The notes: generated by a model from the letters alone, not told the origin. A stretch of DNA of 64,000 bases from JBHHYS01 sp046757645 (GCA_046757645.1 JBHHYS010000001.1:40576-104575); one strand, 5' to 3'; positions 41,201-49,973 are shown, counted from the first letter of the stretch. A program made the numbers and translations.

Positions 41201-41699
41201 AGATCTCCCGGTAGTCGCCGGCGGCCCGCCGGGCGGCCTCGTAGTCATTGGCCAGCAGGCGCGCCGCCACTTCGCCTTGCAGACACGCCGAGAGGGCAAT
41301 CAATCCCTGGCTGTGTTGCGCCAGCAGCTCCTTATCAATGCGGGGCTTGTAGTAGAAGCCCTCCAGGTGGCCGGCGGTCACCAACCGCACCAGGTTGCGA
41401 TACCCTTCCTGGGTTTCGCAGAGCAAGACCAAGTGGTGGGTGCGTTCGCCGTTGCCGGAGCGCTCATGGCGGCTGCCCCGGGTGATGTACACCTCGCAGC
41501 CCAAGATGGGCCTTACGCCGTGCGCCTCTGCGGCTTGGTGGAACTTGACCGCCCCGAACAGATTGCCGTGATCGGTGACCGCCACCGCAGGCATCTGCTT
41601 GCGGGCGGCCAGCTCCGCCAGCCGCTCGATCCCGCAGGCACCGTCGAGCAGACTGTAGTCGCTGTGCAGATGGAGGTGGACGAACTCGTTCTTGGGCAT
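38223..41699 (-). CDS. dnaE: DNA polymerase III subunit alpha
   Basis: Replicative polymerase, 1158 aa. The N-terminal PHP domain (FVHLHLHSDYSLLDGACGIE, VAVTDHGNLFGAV) keeps its metal residues, so an intrinsic or vestigial nuclease is possible. The catalytic aspartates are in ISLPDIDIDFCMRRRGEVI. Further on come QEQVMQIANRLAGFSLGEAD and the C-terminal OB-fold region around ELAVMSIADLETKKN. On the minus strand TAGAAT lies 16-11 bp before the ATG, which would give an almost leaderless transcript if used. Confidence 0.98.
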   Translation of the reverse strand: MPKNEFVHLHLHSDYSLLDGACGIERLAELAARKQMPAVAVTDHGNLFGAVKFHQAAEAHGVRPILGCEVYITRGSRHERSGNGERTHHLVLLCETQEGYRNLVRLVTAGHLEGFYYKPRIDKELLAQHSQGLIALSACLQGEVAARLLANDYEAARRAAGDYREIFGRDNFYLEIQDQGLELEHRIQPDLLRLSAETGIPLVATNDCHYLFPEDAHAHDVLLCIQTGKMVSDTNRMKFGSDQFYFKSADEMLRVFAAVPEAVKRTMAIAERCQVKLDKVENPFPPFAVPAGETLESFFERVTREGFERRRAHLALQAAQGRLRNPLAAYEQRLEQELRMIRQMRFAGYFLIVWDFIRYAREQGIPVGPGRGSAAGSLVGYALGITDIDPLQYGLLFERFLNPERISLPDIDIDFCMRRRGEVIDYVTQKYGRENVAQIITFGTMAAKAALKDAARALELPYAEADRLAKQVPPALNITLEEALRQSPRLKQDYDRDPKVKRVIDTARKLEGLARHASTHAAGVVISPQPLRQLVPLYRTNREEIVTQFAMDDLERIGLLKMDFLALATLTVLDDTLKLVERHRGLQLTLGDIPLDDAETYQLFSRGATSGVFQFESHGMREILRRYQPARLEDLIALNALYRPGPIQGGMIDDFIARKQGQKKVTYELAALREILEETYGVIVYQEQVMQIANRLAGFSLGEADLLRRAMGKKKPKEMAGQREKFIAGCRQRMIGEKSAGKLFDLMAQFAGYGFNKSHSAAYALLAYHTAYLKTHYPVEFMSALLTAETGNTEKVVKYIGECREMGITILPPDVNSSEWSFTPAGDAIRFGLGAVRNVGFNTVQAIRAARSRVGCFTSLFQFCEEIDARVLNRRVLESLVKAGALDSLGAHRAALLEVVDRALERGARLQRQKETGQHALFGGAAAEPAPPPPLPDVDEWPEHERLAYEKETLGFFTTGHPLARFEGRLRELAVMSIADLETKKNHDSARLAGILVRVRPMRSKKGERWAIAVLEDLSGVIDLLVFPEAFRRLESCLYPDATLVVKGRIRVEESGVRLAVQQATPLEKALPAPQPDSGQAPASRVVIHLDVSRITVDTIDQLEALFRRKPGRCRVEFRLPPEFGLHRGGKDVRVQVDDELLAELRGLCGEAAVSLVP

Positions 41700-41805
41700 C
41701 TGACCCCTATTCTACCAAGCTGGATGTTTTCTTGGGGGCGTCAATTCAACTCCCAAAACCTGCCCCCGCAGCGCTCACCGTGCGGGCCGCGCCGCCCACG
41801 GGTGG

Positions 41806-43365
41806 CTAGCGCCGGTGGCGCTTCTTCTTCGGCCTTGGTTTAGACTTCGGCTTTGGCCAGCCCTTGGCCCCCATCTTCTTCCCGGCTTTCGCCCGGGGTC
41901 TTTCCCGCGGCGTTGACTTCGCCGCGGGTTTCTCCACCACTTTTTCCGCAGCCACGCGTGGTGGTGCCTGGGGAGCCGCCGACGGTTTAGCCTTCGGGGA
42001 CAGGGCGGGCTTGGCCGTCCCCGCGGCCCCCACAGCCTTTTCCTCCCGTCCGGGCTTCTTCCGTTTACGTTCCGGCTTGGGCTTGGGGAGGCCGGCCAGC
42101 TTGCGTAAAAACCGCAACTGCTCGGGGCGGTTGCGGAGCTTGCCGTCCAGTTGAGCGTCGAAATACTTTTCCAAAATCTCGTCAAACTTGGGGCCGGGCG
42201 GGACGCCCATCAATTGCAGTTCCCGCCCGGGGAGCTTGCTGCGCAAGGGACGGTACTTGAAGAGATAGTTGTAGATTTGCGGCTGGACCTTCCTTTTGTG
42301 GCTGTATTCCGCCAGGGTGAAGATCAGCCGCTCGACCGGAACCGACGTGAGCAAGGAGTAGATCTGCCGGGGCCTGAGCTTGCGGCGTCGCCCCAGTAAT
42401 TTCACCACTTGGCGCGCCTCTCGCTCCAGACCCAAGGCCTGCTTCTGCTGGGCGCGGTTCAAGCTCAGGTTTCGCAGCAGGCGCTTCTGCGCACGCCTCT
42501 TCAGGCGCCGCAGCAAATAGTGCAGCACCAGATAGAAGGGGTCTAGCCGGTAGCCGGCTTCCTCCGCCTGCAGGCGGTATTTTTGCAGCTTGGCCAGACC
42601 TGCGTAGTCCGGCTGGCGCTTTTCCAGCATGGGGTGGAGCACAGCCAACAGCTTGTGCCCGGCCAGCGCCTTCAAGACAGCCACCGCATTGTCTTCCCGG
42701 GCGATTTCTTCCATCTCCCGGCCCAGCGACGCCGCCGGGATGATGTTCTGGTAGCCTCGCTCTAACGCCGTGCGGAATAGCTCCTGGGTGCGGGGCTCCG
42801 GCCGGAAGCCCAGGCGAGTGGCAAAGCGCACCAGCCGCAGGAGACGCAGGGGGTCGTGGAGAAAGCTGTAGTTGTGCATGACACGCAACTGGCGGCTCTC
42901 CACGTCCGCCAGACCGTTGGTGGGATCCAGCAGCAACCCCCGCGAGCCGGGGGTCAGCGATATCCCCATGGCATTCACGGAAAAATCGCGTCGGCGCAGG
43001 TCCTCCAGGATGGGTGCCGGCTTCACCTCCGGGGGTTTTCCCGGCTGCTGATAGAACTCATTGCGTGCCATCTCCAGGCTGAGAGAGACGCCCTCGGCGA
43101 GCCGGAGTTCCACGCTGCGCTGCAGCTCGTTCACCTCCCGGCGGCGGACCCCGTCGTCTTGCAGGCGCCGGGCCAGGCGCAGGGGATTGCCTTCCGCGGT
43201 GAAGTCGAGATCGCGGATGGGCGATCCGGTCATCAGGTCGCGCACCGCACCGCCAACCAAATAGAGGTTCAGGGAGATGTCCTGCGCTTCCTGTTGCACC
43301 CGATTCAGAACCCGGAGTTGTTCCGGCGACAGCCGGCTTTCCAGCATGAAGATGTAATCGGGCAT
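41806..43365 (-). CDS. tRNA nucleotidyltransferase/poly(A) polymerase family protein
   Basis: CCA-adding or poly(A)-polymerase type enzyme, 519 aa. The head domain has YLVGGAVRDLMTGSPIRDLD with the GG-x-VRD and DxD catalytic motifs, and RRDFSVNAMGISL and LRLVRFATRLGF follow. After about residue 420 comes a long tail of Lys, Arg, Pro and Ala (for example KPERKRKKPGREEK), probably an RNA-binding extension. The CCA versus poly(A) choice cannot be settled from sequence alone. It starts 12 bp after xerD ends and precedes dnaE by 106 bp. Confidence 0.9.
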   Translation of the reverse strand: MPDYIFMLESRLSPEQLRVLNRVQQEAQDISLNLYLVGGAVRDLMTGSPIRDLDFTAEGNPLRLARRLQDDGVRRREVNELQRSVELRLAEGVSLSLEMARNEFYQQPGKPPEVKPAPILEDLRRRDFSVNAMGISLTPGSRGLLLDPTNGLADVESRQLRVMHNYSFLHDPLRLLRLVRFATRLGFRPEPRTQELFRTALERGYQNIIPAASLGREMEEIAREDNAVAVLKALAGHKLLAVLHPMLEKRQPDYAGLAKLQKYRLQAEEAGYRLDPFYLVLHYLLRRLKRRAQKRLLRNLSLNRAQQKQALGLEREARQVVKLLGRRRKLRPRQIYSLLTSVPVERLIFTLAEYSHKRKVQPQIYNYLFKYRPLRSKLPGRELQLMGVPPGPKFDEILEKYFDAQLDGKLRNRPEQLRFLRKLAGLPKPKPERKRKKPGREEKAVGAAGTAKPALSPKAKPSAAPQAPPRVAAEKVVEKPAAKSTPRERPRAKAGKKMGAKGWPKPKSKPRPKKKRHRR

Positions 43366-43377
43366 AGCTCGCCCTCG

Positions 43378-44262
43378 CTAGGCTCGTGGGTGATGCATGG
43401 CGTAGATTTGCTTCAAGCGTTCCTGGGCTATGTGAGTATAAATCTGCGTGGTGGAAATGTCCGCATGACCCAACAGCAACTGCACGGCGCGCAGGTCGGC
43501 GCCGCGCTCCAGCAGATGGGTGGCAAAGCTGTGGCGCAGGACGTGCGGGCTGAGTCGCGCCCGGATACCCGCGGCCCGGGCGTAGGCCCGCAGCAAGCGC
43601 CAGAAATTCTGCCGCGTCATCCCCTGTCCGCGCTGACTCAAGAAGAGGTGAGGCGCCGGGCGGCGCTTGGCTAGGCGCGGACGCCCTGCCCGCAGATAGA
43701 CCTCCAGCGCCGCTATGGCCTTCTTCCCCACGGGGATCACCCGCTCCTTGCTACCTTTTCCCTGGCAGCGCAGGTAGCCGGCCTCGAGCTGCACGTCGGA
43801 CACCTTGAGATTGACCAACTCGGAGACCCGCACCCCGGTGGCGTAGAGCAGCTCGAGCATCGCCCTGTCGCGCAACCCCCCTCGGGTCGTGCTCGCCGGA
43901 GCGGCCAGCAGCCGCTCCACCTCCCCCAGAGTCAGGAACTTGGGCAGCCGCCTCCACACCCGAGGGGATTCAATGTGCTCGGTGGGGTCGTGGCGAATCA
44001 TATCCTCCTGCTGGAGAAAGCGGAAAAAATTCCGCAGGGTCACCAACTGGCGGGCCACCGAGCGGCTGTCGAGCCCCCGCTGATAGAGCCAGCCGAGAAA
44101 GTCCACCACTTGGTTACGCTCCACCCGCGTCAGCGCCAGCCCGTGCCGCCCGCAGAACCTCGCGAACTGCTCCAAGTCGTGCCGGTAGGCCGCCACGGTG
44201 TTCCGGGCCAAGCCCCGTTCCACCTGAACGTAGTTAAGAAAGACCGCGATGTGGCTGCGCAC
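43378..44262 (-). CDS. xerD: site-specific tyrosine recombinase XerD
   Basis: Resolves chromosome dimers at dif with XerC. 294 aa with the SAM-like N-terminal DNA-binding domain (HIAVFLNYVQVERGLARNTV). The catalytic set is complete: Arg in ATGVRVSELVNL, Lys in GKGSKERVIPV, HxxR in SPHVLRHSFATHLLERG, His in LLGHADI and Tyr in STTQIYTHI. The GTG start overlaps the murJ stop by one base (TAGTG) with AAGGAA upstream, so translation is coupled. No integrase-like cargo lies beside it. Confidence 0.95.
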   Translation of the reverse strand: MRSHIAVFLNYVQVERGLARNTVAAYRHDLEQFARFCGRHGLALTRVERNQVVDFLGWLYQRGLDSRSVARQLVTLRNFFRFLQQEDMIRHDPTEHIESPRVWRRLPKFLTLGEVERLLAAPASTTRGGLRDRAMLELLYATGVRVSELVNLKVSDVQLEAGYLRCQGKGSKERVIPVGKKAIAALEVYLRAGRPRLAKRRPAPHLFLSQRGQGMTRQNFWRLLRAYARAAGIRARLSPHVLRHSFATHLLERGADLRAVQLLLGHADISTTQIYTHIAQERLKQIYAMHHPRA

Positions 44263-45923
44263 TATTCCTTGTTGGGCGTGTAGGGCAGCGCCGCCGGCAC
44301 GCCGGCGAGTTTTTCTTGCATCCGCCGGCCGGTGATGAGGGTGTGGAGCTCGCTCAGCTCTTCGGCACGCAACAACCAGGCCATTCCCAGATAAACACCC
44401 ACTCCTGCCAGTATCGTAGCCAGGCAGCCTACCACCAACAAGGCGAAGCTCGATACTTCCACCAGGTTGAACTCTCCCCGCAGAAACCAGCAGACCACGC
44501 CCATGCCGGCCGTCGCGGCGAAGGTGCGCACGAGGGAGAGCCCCAGGCGGGCTTCATCCACCGCCCCCAGCCGTCGACGAAAGATGAGGTAGAGCACTCC
44601 GAGGTTCAAGTACGACGCCAGCGAAGTGGCCAGGGCGAGCCCGCCCTGCCGCAAAGGACCCACCAGCAGAAAGCACAGGATCACGTTGGCGACCAGCGCC
44701 AGCGTCGCCACCTGCACCGGGGTGGCGGTATCTTGGGTGGCGTAAAATCCTTGCACGACCAGGCGGACGGCGGCAATGGCCGGCAGCCCCAGCGCGTAAA
44801 ACAGCAGCGCCCAGGCGGTCAACTCCGTGGAGGTCGCCTCGAAGGCCTTGTGCTGGAAGAGCATCCGCACGATGGGTTCGCGCAACACGATCATGCCCAC
44901 CGCCGCCGGCACCACCACGAAGGCCACGTTGCGCAGGGCAAAGGTCAGCGTGCCCCGCAGCTCCGTCAACTTGTTTTGCACCGCTTGCTGGGACATTATG
45001 GGCAGAACCACCGTGGCCACGCTGATGGCGTACACGCCCAGCGCCACCTCCATCAGCCGCCCGGCGTAGTAGAGCGCGGAAATCCACCCTTCCTCCTGGC
45101 TGGCAAAAGCGGTGCTCACCAGAATGTTCACCTGGTAGATGCCCACGCCCAAGAACGCCGGCAGCATCAGCCGCGCCACCCGGCGGATGCCAGGGTGGCG
45201 GAAGTCGAGCTTGAACCCAAAACCCATCCCGCGCCGGATGAGCGCCGGCAGTTGGACACCGAGCTGCAAGATCCCGCCCAGCACCACCCCAAACGCCATC
45301 GCTACTGCTGGCTCCGTGTATCCAAAGATCCAAGCAGCGACCGCGGCGGCGATGATGGCCAGATTCAAAACGATGGGCACGGAGGCGGGCAAGCCGAAAA
45401 CCCGCAGAGTGTTCAGCACCGCGCCCCCCAGCGCTGTGAGCGCGATCAACAGGCAGTACGGGAAGGTGATCCGCGTCAGGAGAACCGCCAGCGACCACTG
45501 CTCGGGTTGGGGGCTGAAGAGGGTGAACAGTCGCACCAGCGCCGGGGCAAAGATGATCCCCAGCAGCGTCACCCCGGTGAGCACCGTGGCCAGCGCCCAG
45601 AACATCCGCCGGGCGAAGTCCCACGACTCGGCCTCGGGTCGCTCGAGGCGGTAGGAGGTGAAGACGGGGATGAAGGCGCCGGTCATAGCCCCTTCGGCCA
45701 TCAGGCGGCGCAAGAGGTTGGGGAGGCGAAAGGCGATGACGAAGGCGTCTGCGGCCAGCGAAGTGCCCAGCAGGATGGCAATGCTCAAGTCGCGGAGGTA
45801 GCCGAAGAAGCGGCTGAGGAGGGTGATAAATGTGACAGCTCGGGTGGAGCGCAGAATCTGCTGCGTTTGTGTCAACGCTTTCGTCGGTCCCGCTCCGGCG
45901 ATTGACACCTCGCCCGCGCGCAT
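44262..45923 (-). CDS. murJ: lipid II flippase MurJ
   Basis: Moves lipid II across the inner membrane for peptidoglycan synthesis (MOP superfamily). 553 aa from ATG 45923 (MRAGEVSIAGAG), with about 14 hydrophobic helices. Signature segments are RDLSIAILLGTSLAADAFVI, FRLPNLLRRLMAEGAMTGAF and VQGFYATQDTATPVQVA. The frame is open 87 nt further upstream without a better start. It diverges from the DUF6982-like gene, only 60 bp away, and is followed by xerD with a one-base overlap. Confidence 0.95.
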   Translation of the reverse strand: MRAGEVSIAGAGPTKALTQTQQILRSTRAVTFITLLSRFFGYLRDLSIAILLGTSLAADAFVIAFRLPNLLRRLMAEGAMTGAFIPVFTSYRLERPEAESWDFARRMFWALATVLTGVTLLGIIFAPALVRLFTLFSPQPEQWSLAVLLTRITFPYCLLIALTALGGAVLNTLRVFGLPASVPIVLNLAIIAAAVAAWIFGYTEPAVAMAFGVVLGGILQLGVQLPALIRRGMGFGFKLDFRHPGIRRVARLMLPAFLGVGIYQVNILVSTAFASQEEGWISALYYAGRLMEVALGVYAISVATVVLPIMSQQAVQNKLTELRGTLTFALRNVAFVVVPAAVGMIVLREPIVRMLFQHKAFEATSTELTAWALLFYALGLPAIAAVRLVVQGFYATQDTATPVQVATLALVANVILCFLLVGPLRQGGLALATSLASYLNLGVLYLIFRRRLGAVDEARLGLSLVRTFAATAGMGVVCWFLRGEFNLVEVSSFALLVVGCLATILAGVGVYLGMAWLLRAEELSELHTLITGRRMQEKLAGVPAALPYTPNKE

Positions 45924-45983
45924 ACTAGCATAAGCGCCACTAGGGGTAAATGCCGCTTGCCGGCAGGCTCCCTCGAGCGCCCG

Positions 45984-46487
45984 ATGAAGGTTACGTTCTC
46001 TTCCACGCACAAGAAAGTGGTGGTGGAAATCTTTGGCGGCCCCTGCCGGCGGGGTTACGTCAACCCGCGCCGCTTTGATCGCCCCGAGGGCTTGGAATTG
46101 CTCGACGAGGGCGGACAGCTACAGCAGCTCTCCTGGAAGAAGGTCAAAGCCGCCTGGTTCGTGCGCGATTGGAGCGACTCGCCGCCCCGACCCGATCCCA
46201 CGGTTTTCCTGCGTCGGCCGCGCCTGGAGGGACTCTGGGTGCGTCTGCATTTCCGCGACAACGAAATCCTGGAGGGGATGCTGGCCAACAACCTGCTCCA
46301 GTTGAGTCCTCATGGTTACCTGGTCACTCCGCCTGACCTGAACGGCAATCACTCAAAGGCTTTCGTGCCTCGCACGGCGCTCACGGCACTGGAGGTGCTC
46401 GCCGTGATTCCCCGCCGCGCTGAGCGCCCGCATCGGCGGCGCCCGGCGCCCGCGGCCGCCCGCCAAGCCCGCCTGTTCACCGACTAG
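45984..46487 (+). CDS. DUF6982-like domain protein
   Basis: 167-residue cytosolic protein with an N-terminal beta-rich region (MKVTFSSTHKKVVVEIFGG, GYVNPRRFDRPEGLELLDE) and the phrase WKKVKAAWFVRDWSD. This resembles the DUF6982 family frequent in Acidobacteriota. The second half repeats a similar beta layout (GLWVRLHFRDNEILEGML) and ends in a basic tail (RRAERPHRRRPAPAAARQAR). The ATG at 45984 is used. The function and family name are tentative. Confidence 0.62.
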   Translation: MKVTFSSTHKKVVVEIFGGPCRRGYVNPRRFDRPEGLELLDEGGQLQQLSWKKVKAAWFVRDWSDSPPRPDPTVFLRRPRLEGLWVRLHFRDNEILEGMLANNLLQLSPHGYLVTPPDLNGNHSKAFVPRTALTALEVLAVIPRRAERPHRRRPAPAAARQARLFTD

Positions 46488-46551
46488 CCCGCGGCGCGCT
46501 TCTTTCTCTCCTGACCCAGTTCCGTTAGAATGCCCCCGGGAGTGAAAAGCA

Positions 46552-47574
46552 ATGAAATTACGCGAAATTGCTGAGCGTTTGCAGTGTGAATACAGGGGAG
46601 CGGGCGAGGTGGAGATTCGCGGCGTGGCCGCCATCGAGTCGGCGGGACCCGGCGACCTCACCTTTCTGAGCAATCCCCGCTACCGCCGGCGGCTGCGGCA
46701 GACGCGGGCGGCGGCTGCCATTGTGGCCCCCGCCACCGAGGAGCTGCCGCTCCCCACCTTGCGCACCTCGAACCCCTACTACACCTTCGCCCGGGCCATC
46801 GAGCTCTTCCATCGCCCCCTGCCCTTCCCGTCGGGGATACACCCCACCGCGGTCGTCTCGCCGCGCGCCCGCATCGGGAAGGACGCGGCCATCGGCCCCT
46901 ACTGTTTCGTGGACGACGATGTGGAAATCGGCGACCGCTGCCGCCTGCATAGTTTCGTGGTCATCTACCGGGGGGTGCGCGTCGGCGACGACTTCGTCGC
47001 CCACTCCCACGCGGTGGTGCGCGAGTCCTCCCGCCTGGGCGATCGGGTCAGCTTGCAAAATGGCGCCGTGGTCGGCTGCGACGGCTATGGCTTTGCCCGC
47101 CAGGACGACGGGAGGTATTACAAGATTCTGCCCACGGGCCGGACGATCATCGAAGACGAGGTGGAAATCCAGGCCCATGCCTGCATTGACCGCGCCACGG
47201 TGGGCGAGACCCGCATCGGGCGCGGCACCAAGGTCGACAACTTGGTTCAAGTGGGCCACTCCTCCACGGTGGGTGAGAACAGCCTGCTCTGCGGTCAGGT
47301 GGGGCTCGCGGGCAGCACCCACGTCGGCAACGACGTCATCCTCGCGGGTCAGGTGGGGGTCGCCGGGCACTGCGTGCTGGGCGATGGGGTGCGCGCCACC
47401 GGCCAGAGCGGGATCCCCAACGACGTCCCCGCCGGGCAAACTGTTTCCGGCTACCCCGCCATCGAGAACCGGCTGTGGCGCAAGACGGCGGCCCTCTGTG
47501 CGCGTCTGCCGGAACTCTACGAGCAGTTGCGGGCGCTGCGCGCCGAAGTAGCTGCCTTGAAGAAGCAAACCTAG
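46552..47574 (+). CDS. lpxD: UDP-3-O-acylglucosamine N-acyltransferase
   Basis: Third step of lipid A synthesis, adding the second hydroxyacyl chain. This shows that the organism makes LPS. 340 aa with an N-terminal uridine-binding domain (MKLREIAERLQCEYRGAGEV, AAIESAGPGDLTFL) and a left-handed beta helix of hexapeptide repeats from about residue 98. QAHACIDRATVGETRIGRGT marks the acyl-transfer region. A TAGAAT box at 46526-46531 is a candidate -10. Other lpx genes are not in the window, so lpxD stands apart from the usual lpxD-fabZ-lpxA cluster. Confidence 0.96.
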   Translation: MKLREIAERLQCEYRGAGEVEIRGVAAIESAGPGDLTFLSNPRYRRRLRQTRAAAAIVAPATEELPLPTLRTSNPYYTFARAIELFHRPLPFPSGIHPTAVVSPRARIGKDAAIGPYCFVDDDVEIGDRCRLHSFVVIYRGVRVGDDFVAHSHAVVRESSRLGDRVSLQNGAVVGCDGYGFARQDDGRYYKILPTGRTIIEDEVEIQAHACIDRATVGETRIGRGTKVDNLVQVGHSSTVGENSLLCGQVGLAGSTHVGNDVILAGQVGVAGHCVLGDGVRATGQSGIPNDVPAGQTVSGYPAIENRLWRKTAALCARLPELYEQLRALRAEVAALKKQT

Positions 47575-47612
47575 CCGCGGCCTGAAGCAGTCGGGAGGGC
47601 TACCTCACCGGG

Positions 47613-48410
47613 CTAGCGCGGCTCGTCCGGCTCGCCGGCCACGAGTGCCGAGCTGCTCGCTGTCGCCCGCGATTCCTCGGGCAAGGCGGAGGCCACGACG
47701 GCCCGCACTTCTTCAGCCAGTCGCTGGCGCTCCTCGAGGCTTCGGTGGCGGATCTCCACGGGCGGGTGAATGGTCACGCGCACCACGCCCGGATAGATCT
47801 CCCACTTCCCTTTGGCCATAAGTGTGGCGGCGCCGTCCAGGGTGATGGGCACGATGGGCACCCCGGCACGGAGAGCCAGGACGAAAACCCCGTGCTTGAA
47901 CCGTTGCAGCCGCCCGTCCGGAGTGCGCGTTCCTTCAGGAAAAACCAGGAAGGAGGTTCCGCGCTGCAGATGCCTCAGCGCCTCATCCACCGAGGCGCGC
48001 GCCGCTTCGGGATTTTCGCGGTCCACCCGCACAAAGTCAGCCAAGCGCAGGGCCGCCCCCAAGACCGGGATGGAGAACACCTGCCTCTTGCCCATCAGAG
48101 CGATGCGCGGCGGCAGCAGAACAAATAGGAGCGGGGCATCGACGTTGCTCTGGTGATTCGCCATATAGACGCAGGGGCGCCCGCGAGGCAGGTTTTCTTC
48201 CCCGTGGAGCTCCAGGCGTATCCCCGCCAGCCAGAGCCCCATGGCAGCCCCCCAGCGGGCAATGCGGTAGAGCGGGTCGATGCGCCGCGTCCAGCGGGCG
48301 TGCAGCACGAACGGGGTTCCCACCACGAACACATAGAGGAAGACGAGGGCGGCGGTGAGGGCAGCGCGGAGGTGGGCGAAAAGATGCGGCAAGGCTCTTG
48401 TCTCCCCCAT
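47613..48410 (-). CDS. plsC: 1-acyl-sn-glycerol-3-phosphate acyltransferase
   Basis: Membrane acyltransferase making phosphatidic acid. 265 aa. N-terminal hydrophobic helices (LTAALVFLYVFVVGTPFVL) precede the catalytic HX4D motif in YMANHQSNVDAP. The acceptor motif is FLVFPEGTRTPDG, and VPIVPITLDGA follows. Start ATG 48410. It diverges from the PHP-domain gene, whose promoter overlaps its first codons, so expression of the two may interfere. Confidence 0.92.
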   Translation of the reverse strand: MGETRALPHLFAHLRAALTAALVFLYVFVVGTPFVLHARWTRRIDPLYRIARWGAAMGLWLAGIRLELHGEENLPRGRPCVYMANHQSNVDAPLLFVLLPPRIALMGKRQVFSIPVLGAALRLADFVRVDRENPEAARASVDEALRHLQRGTSFLVFPEGTRTPDGRLQRFKHGVFVLALRAGVPIVPITLDGAATLMAKGKWEIYPGVVRVTIHPPVEIRHRSLEERQRLAEEVRAVVASALPEESRATASSSALVAGEPDEPR

Positions 48411-48426
48411 CGAGCAGAGCTAGTAT
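48398..48426 (+). promoter_or_regulatory. promoter of the PHP-domain gene
   Basis: TTGTCT at 48398-48403, a 17-nt spacer and TAGTAT at 48421-48426, 24 bp before the start. The -35 is identical to that of acnA. Confidence 0.5.
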
Positions 48427-48449
48427 AGCACCCCTTCTCGGGGCGTCCC

Positions 48450-49394
48450 ATGAGCGAGACTCTCTTCAAGGCCGACCTCCACGTCCACAGCTACCACTCC
48501 GGGCAGGCCAAACACCTGCGGATTATTCGCCCCCGCGACTGCTACTCACCCCCGCTGGACGTCTATCACACCGCCAAGAAACGCGGCATGGACTTGGTCA
48601 CCATCACCGACCACGACTCCATCAACGGCTGCTTGGAGGTGCTCTCCCGCTATCCCGACTTGGACGACTTCATCATCAGCGAAGAAGTGACCGCCTTGGT
48701 TCCCGAATTCGGCCACCCCCTCCACATCGGCGTCTTCCACATCACCGAGGCACAGCACCGCGACATCCAAAAGCTGCGCGGCCACGCCGCCGAACTGGTG
48801 GGCTACCTAAAGCAGCAGAACATTCTGTTTGCCCTCAACCATTTCTTTCACAAATTCGACCGCATCCACCACTTACAGGACTACGTGCGCCACATCATCT
48901 CACTGTTCAACATCTTCGAGACGCGCAACGGCGCCATGCAGCGCGAGCACAACCAGCTCATCACCCAACTGCTGGACTTCGTCGCCCGCGAACAGAAACC
49001 CTACGGGATCATTGCCGGCAGCGACGCCCACACCTTGCGCCGCATCGGCACCACCTACACCGCCTCCCGGGCGCGCACCCGGGACGAGTTCCTGGAGGAC
49101 ATCCGCCAGGGGCGCGCCTTTGCCTGCGGCCGCCACGCCAATCATTGGGCCATCGCCGCCGACATCTACGGTGTGGTGTTGCGCTACTACCCCAGCGTGG
49201 TGCGCAACCGCCACCGCGACTACCGCCTGCCCACCCGCCTGAAGAACATTCTGGTCAGTCTTTCCCTGTCGCCGTTCCTGTTTTTGCCCTACCTGATTGC
49301 CGTGCGCCACACCCGCCAGGAACGCCAGCGCATCCGGCAGATCACGCGCCTGCTCTTCGCCGGCGAGCTGGCAGGCTCGCGTGCCGCTCTCTAG
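48450..49394 (+). CDS. PHP domain-containing phosphoesterase
   Basis: Stand-alone PHP-fold metal phosphoesterase, 314 aa. Motifs are KADLHVHSYHSGQAK, TITDHDSINGCLEV, FGHPLHIGVFH and IIAGSDAHTLRRIGTTYT, giving the full set of histidine and aspartate ligands. Residues 255-275 (LKNILVSLSLSPFLFLPYLI) are hydrophobic and may tether the protein to the membrane. The substrate is unknown. Family members act on nucleotides, histidinol phosphate or nucleic acid ends. Confidence 0.88.
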   Translation: MSETLFKADLHVHSYHSGQAKHLRIIRPRDCYSPPLDVYHTAKKRGMDLVTITDHDSINGCLEVLSRYPDLDDFIISEEVTALVPEFGHPLHIGVFHITEAQHRDIQKLRGHAAELVGYLKQQNILFALNHFFHKFDRIHHLQDYVRHIISLFNIFETRNGAMQREHNQLITQLLDFVAREQKPYGIIAGSDAHTLRRIGTTYTASRARTRDEFLEDIRQGRAFACGRHANHWAIAADIYGVVLRYYPSVVRNRHRDYRLPTRLKNILVSLSLSPFLFLPYLIAVRHTRQERQRIRQITRLLFAGELAGSRAAL

Positions 49395-49500
49395 CGGAAG
49401 CCCACTTACTCGTTTTCTTCTTGGCCCGCCAGGGTTACTGACAGAGCGAACCGGGGTTAAGCGGGGGATGAAGGCCGCTTTCAGCTAGCAGCTTGTAGCC

Positions 49501-49953
49501 TTAGGCTTTCCTTACGGACAGTCTGACGCGGAGCTTGTTCCACAAATCGTCCTGCAACTTCCGTTCATCGTGCGTTCTCTCTCTAGCGGCGCGTCCTTGG
49601 TCGACTACCAAGGCCAATGCGTGCCCTGCTTTTCTGGAATAATAGATTGCTTGTCCCATAGCGTGCAGCGTGCCGTACTCGGTGCCCTCTTTCGTTAGCT
49701 TTACTTCTATTGGGATAACGCTCGACCTTTTTTGATTTCGAAGCTCCAGATCGGTGTCACATTCCCACCCAAACAGAGTGATAAATTTCTTAGATCCGCT
49801 CCGAACTTTCCAATCGGGATACTTTTGTTCAATCCATTTCCCCAACTCAAATTCGAGGTGTTTAAGTTCTGCGTTCTCGTTTTCATAGTGACGGCAAGGA
49901 AATTCGCGCTCGAACCATTGAGTCACTGCTTCAATTACTTCTTCATCGGTCAC
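49501..49953 (-). CDS. PD-(D/E)XK-like small protein
   Basis: 150-residue protein starting at GTG 49953 behind GGAGGGG. The frame is open further upstream, but that part lies in mtnP. Helical N-terminus, then WECDTDLELRNQ (Asp66, Asp68) and VIPIEVKLTK (Glu83-Val-Lys85), matching the D...ExK core of PD-(D/E)XK nucleases. TLHAMGQAIYYSRKAGHALA follows as a QxxxY-like helix, a form seen in restriction-type enzymes. It is AT-richer than its neighbours and 20 bp after mtnP. A recruited orphan restriction or defence nuclease is inferred. Confidence 0.68.
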   Translation of the reverse strand: MTDEEVIEAVTQWFEREFPCRHYENENAELKHLEFELGKWIEQKYPDWKVRSGSKKFITLFGWECDTDLELRNQKRSSVIPIEVKLTKEGTEYGTLHAMGQAIYYSRKAGHALALVVDQGRAARERTHDERKLQDDLWNKLRVRLSVRKA

Positions 49954-49973
49954 TGTTCCCCTCCGTTCAATTA

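Noticed and set aside
44316..45905. 529-codon plus-strand open frame opposite murJ
   Set aside because: It is antisense to a clear MurJ and has a low-complexity Gln/His/Arg-rich translation, an effect of high GC and codon bias. The same holds for long antisense frames at 11838-13547, 40242-41843, 58894-60753 and 17256-18926.
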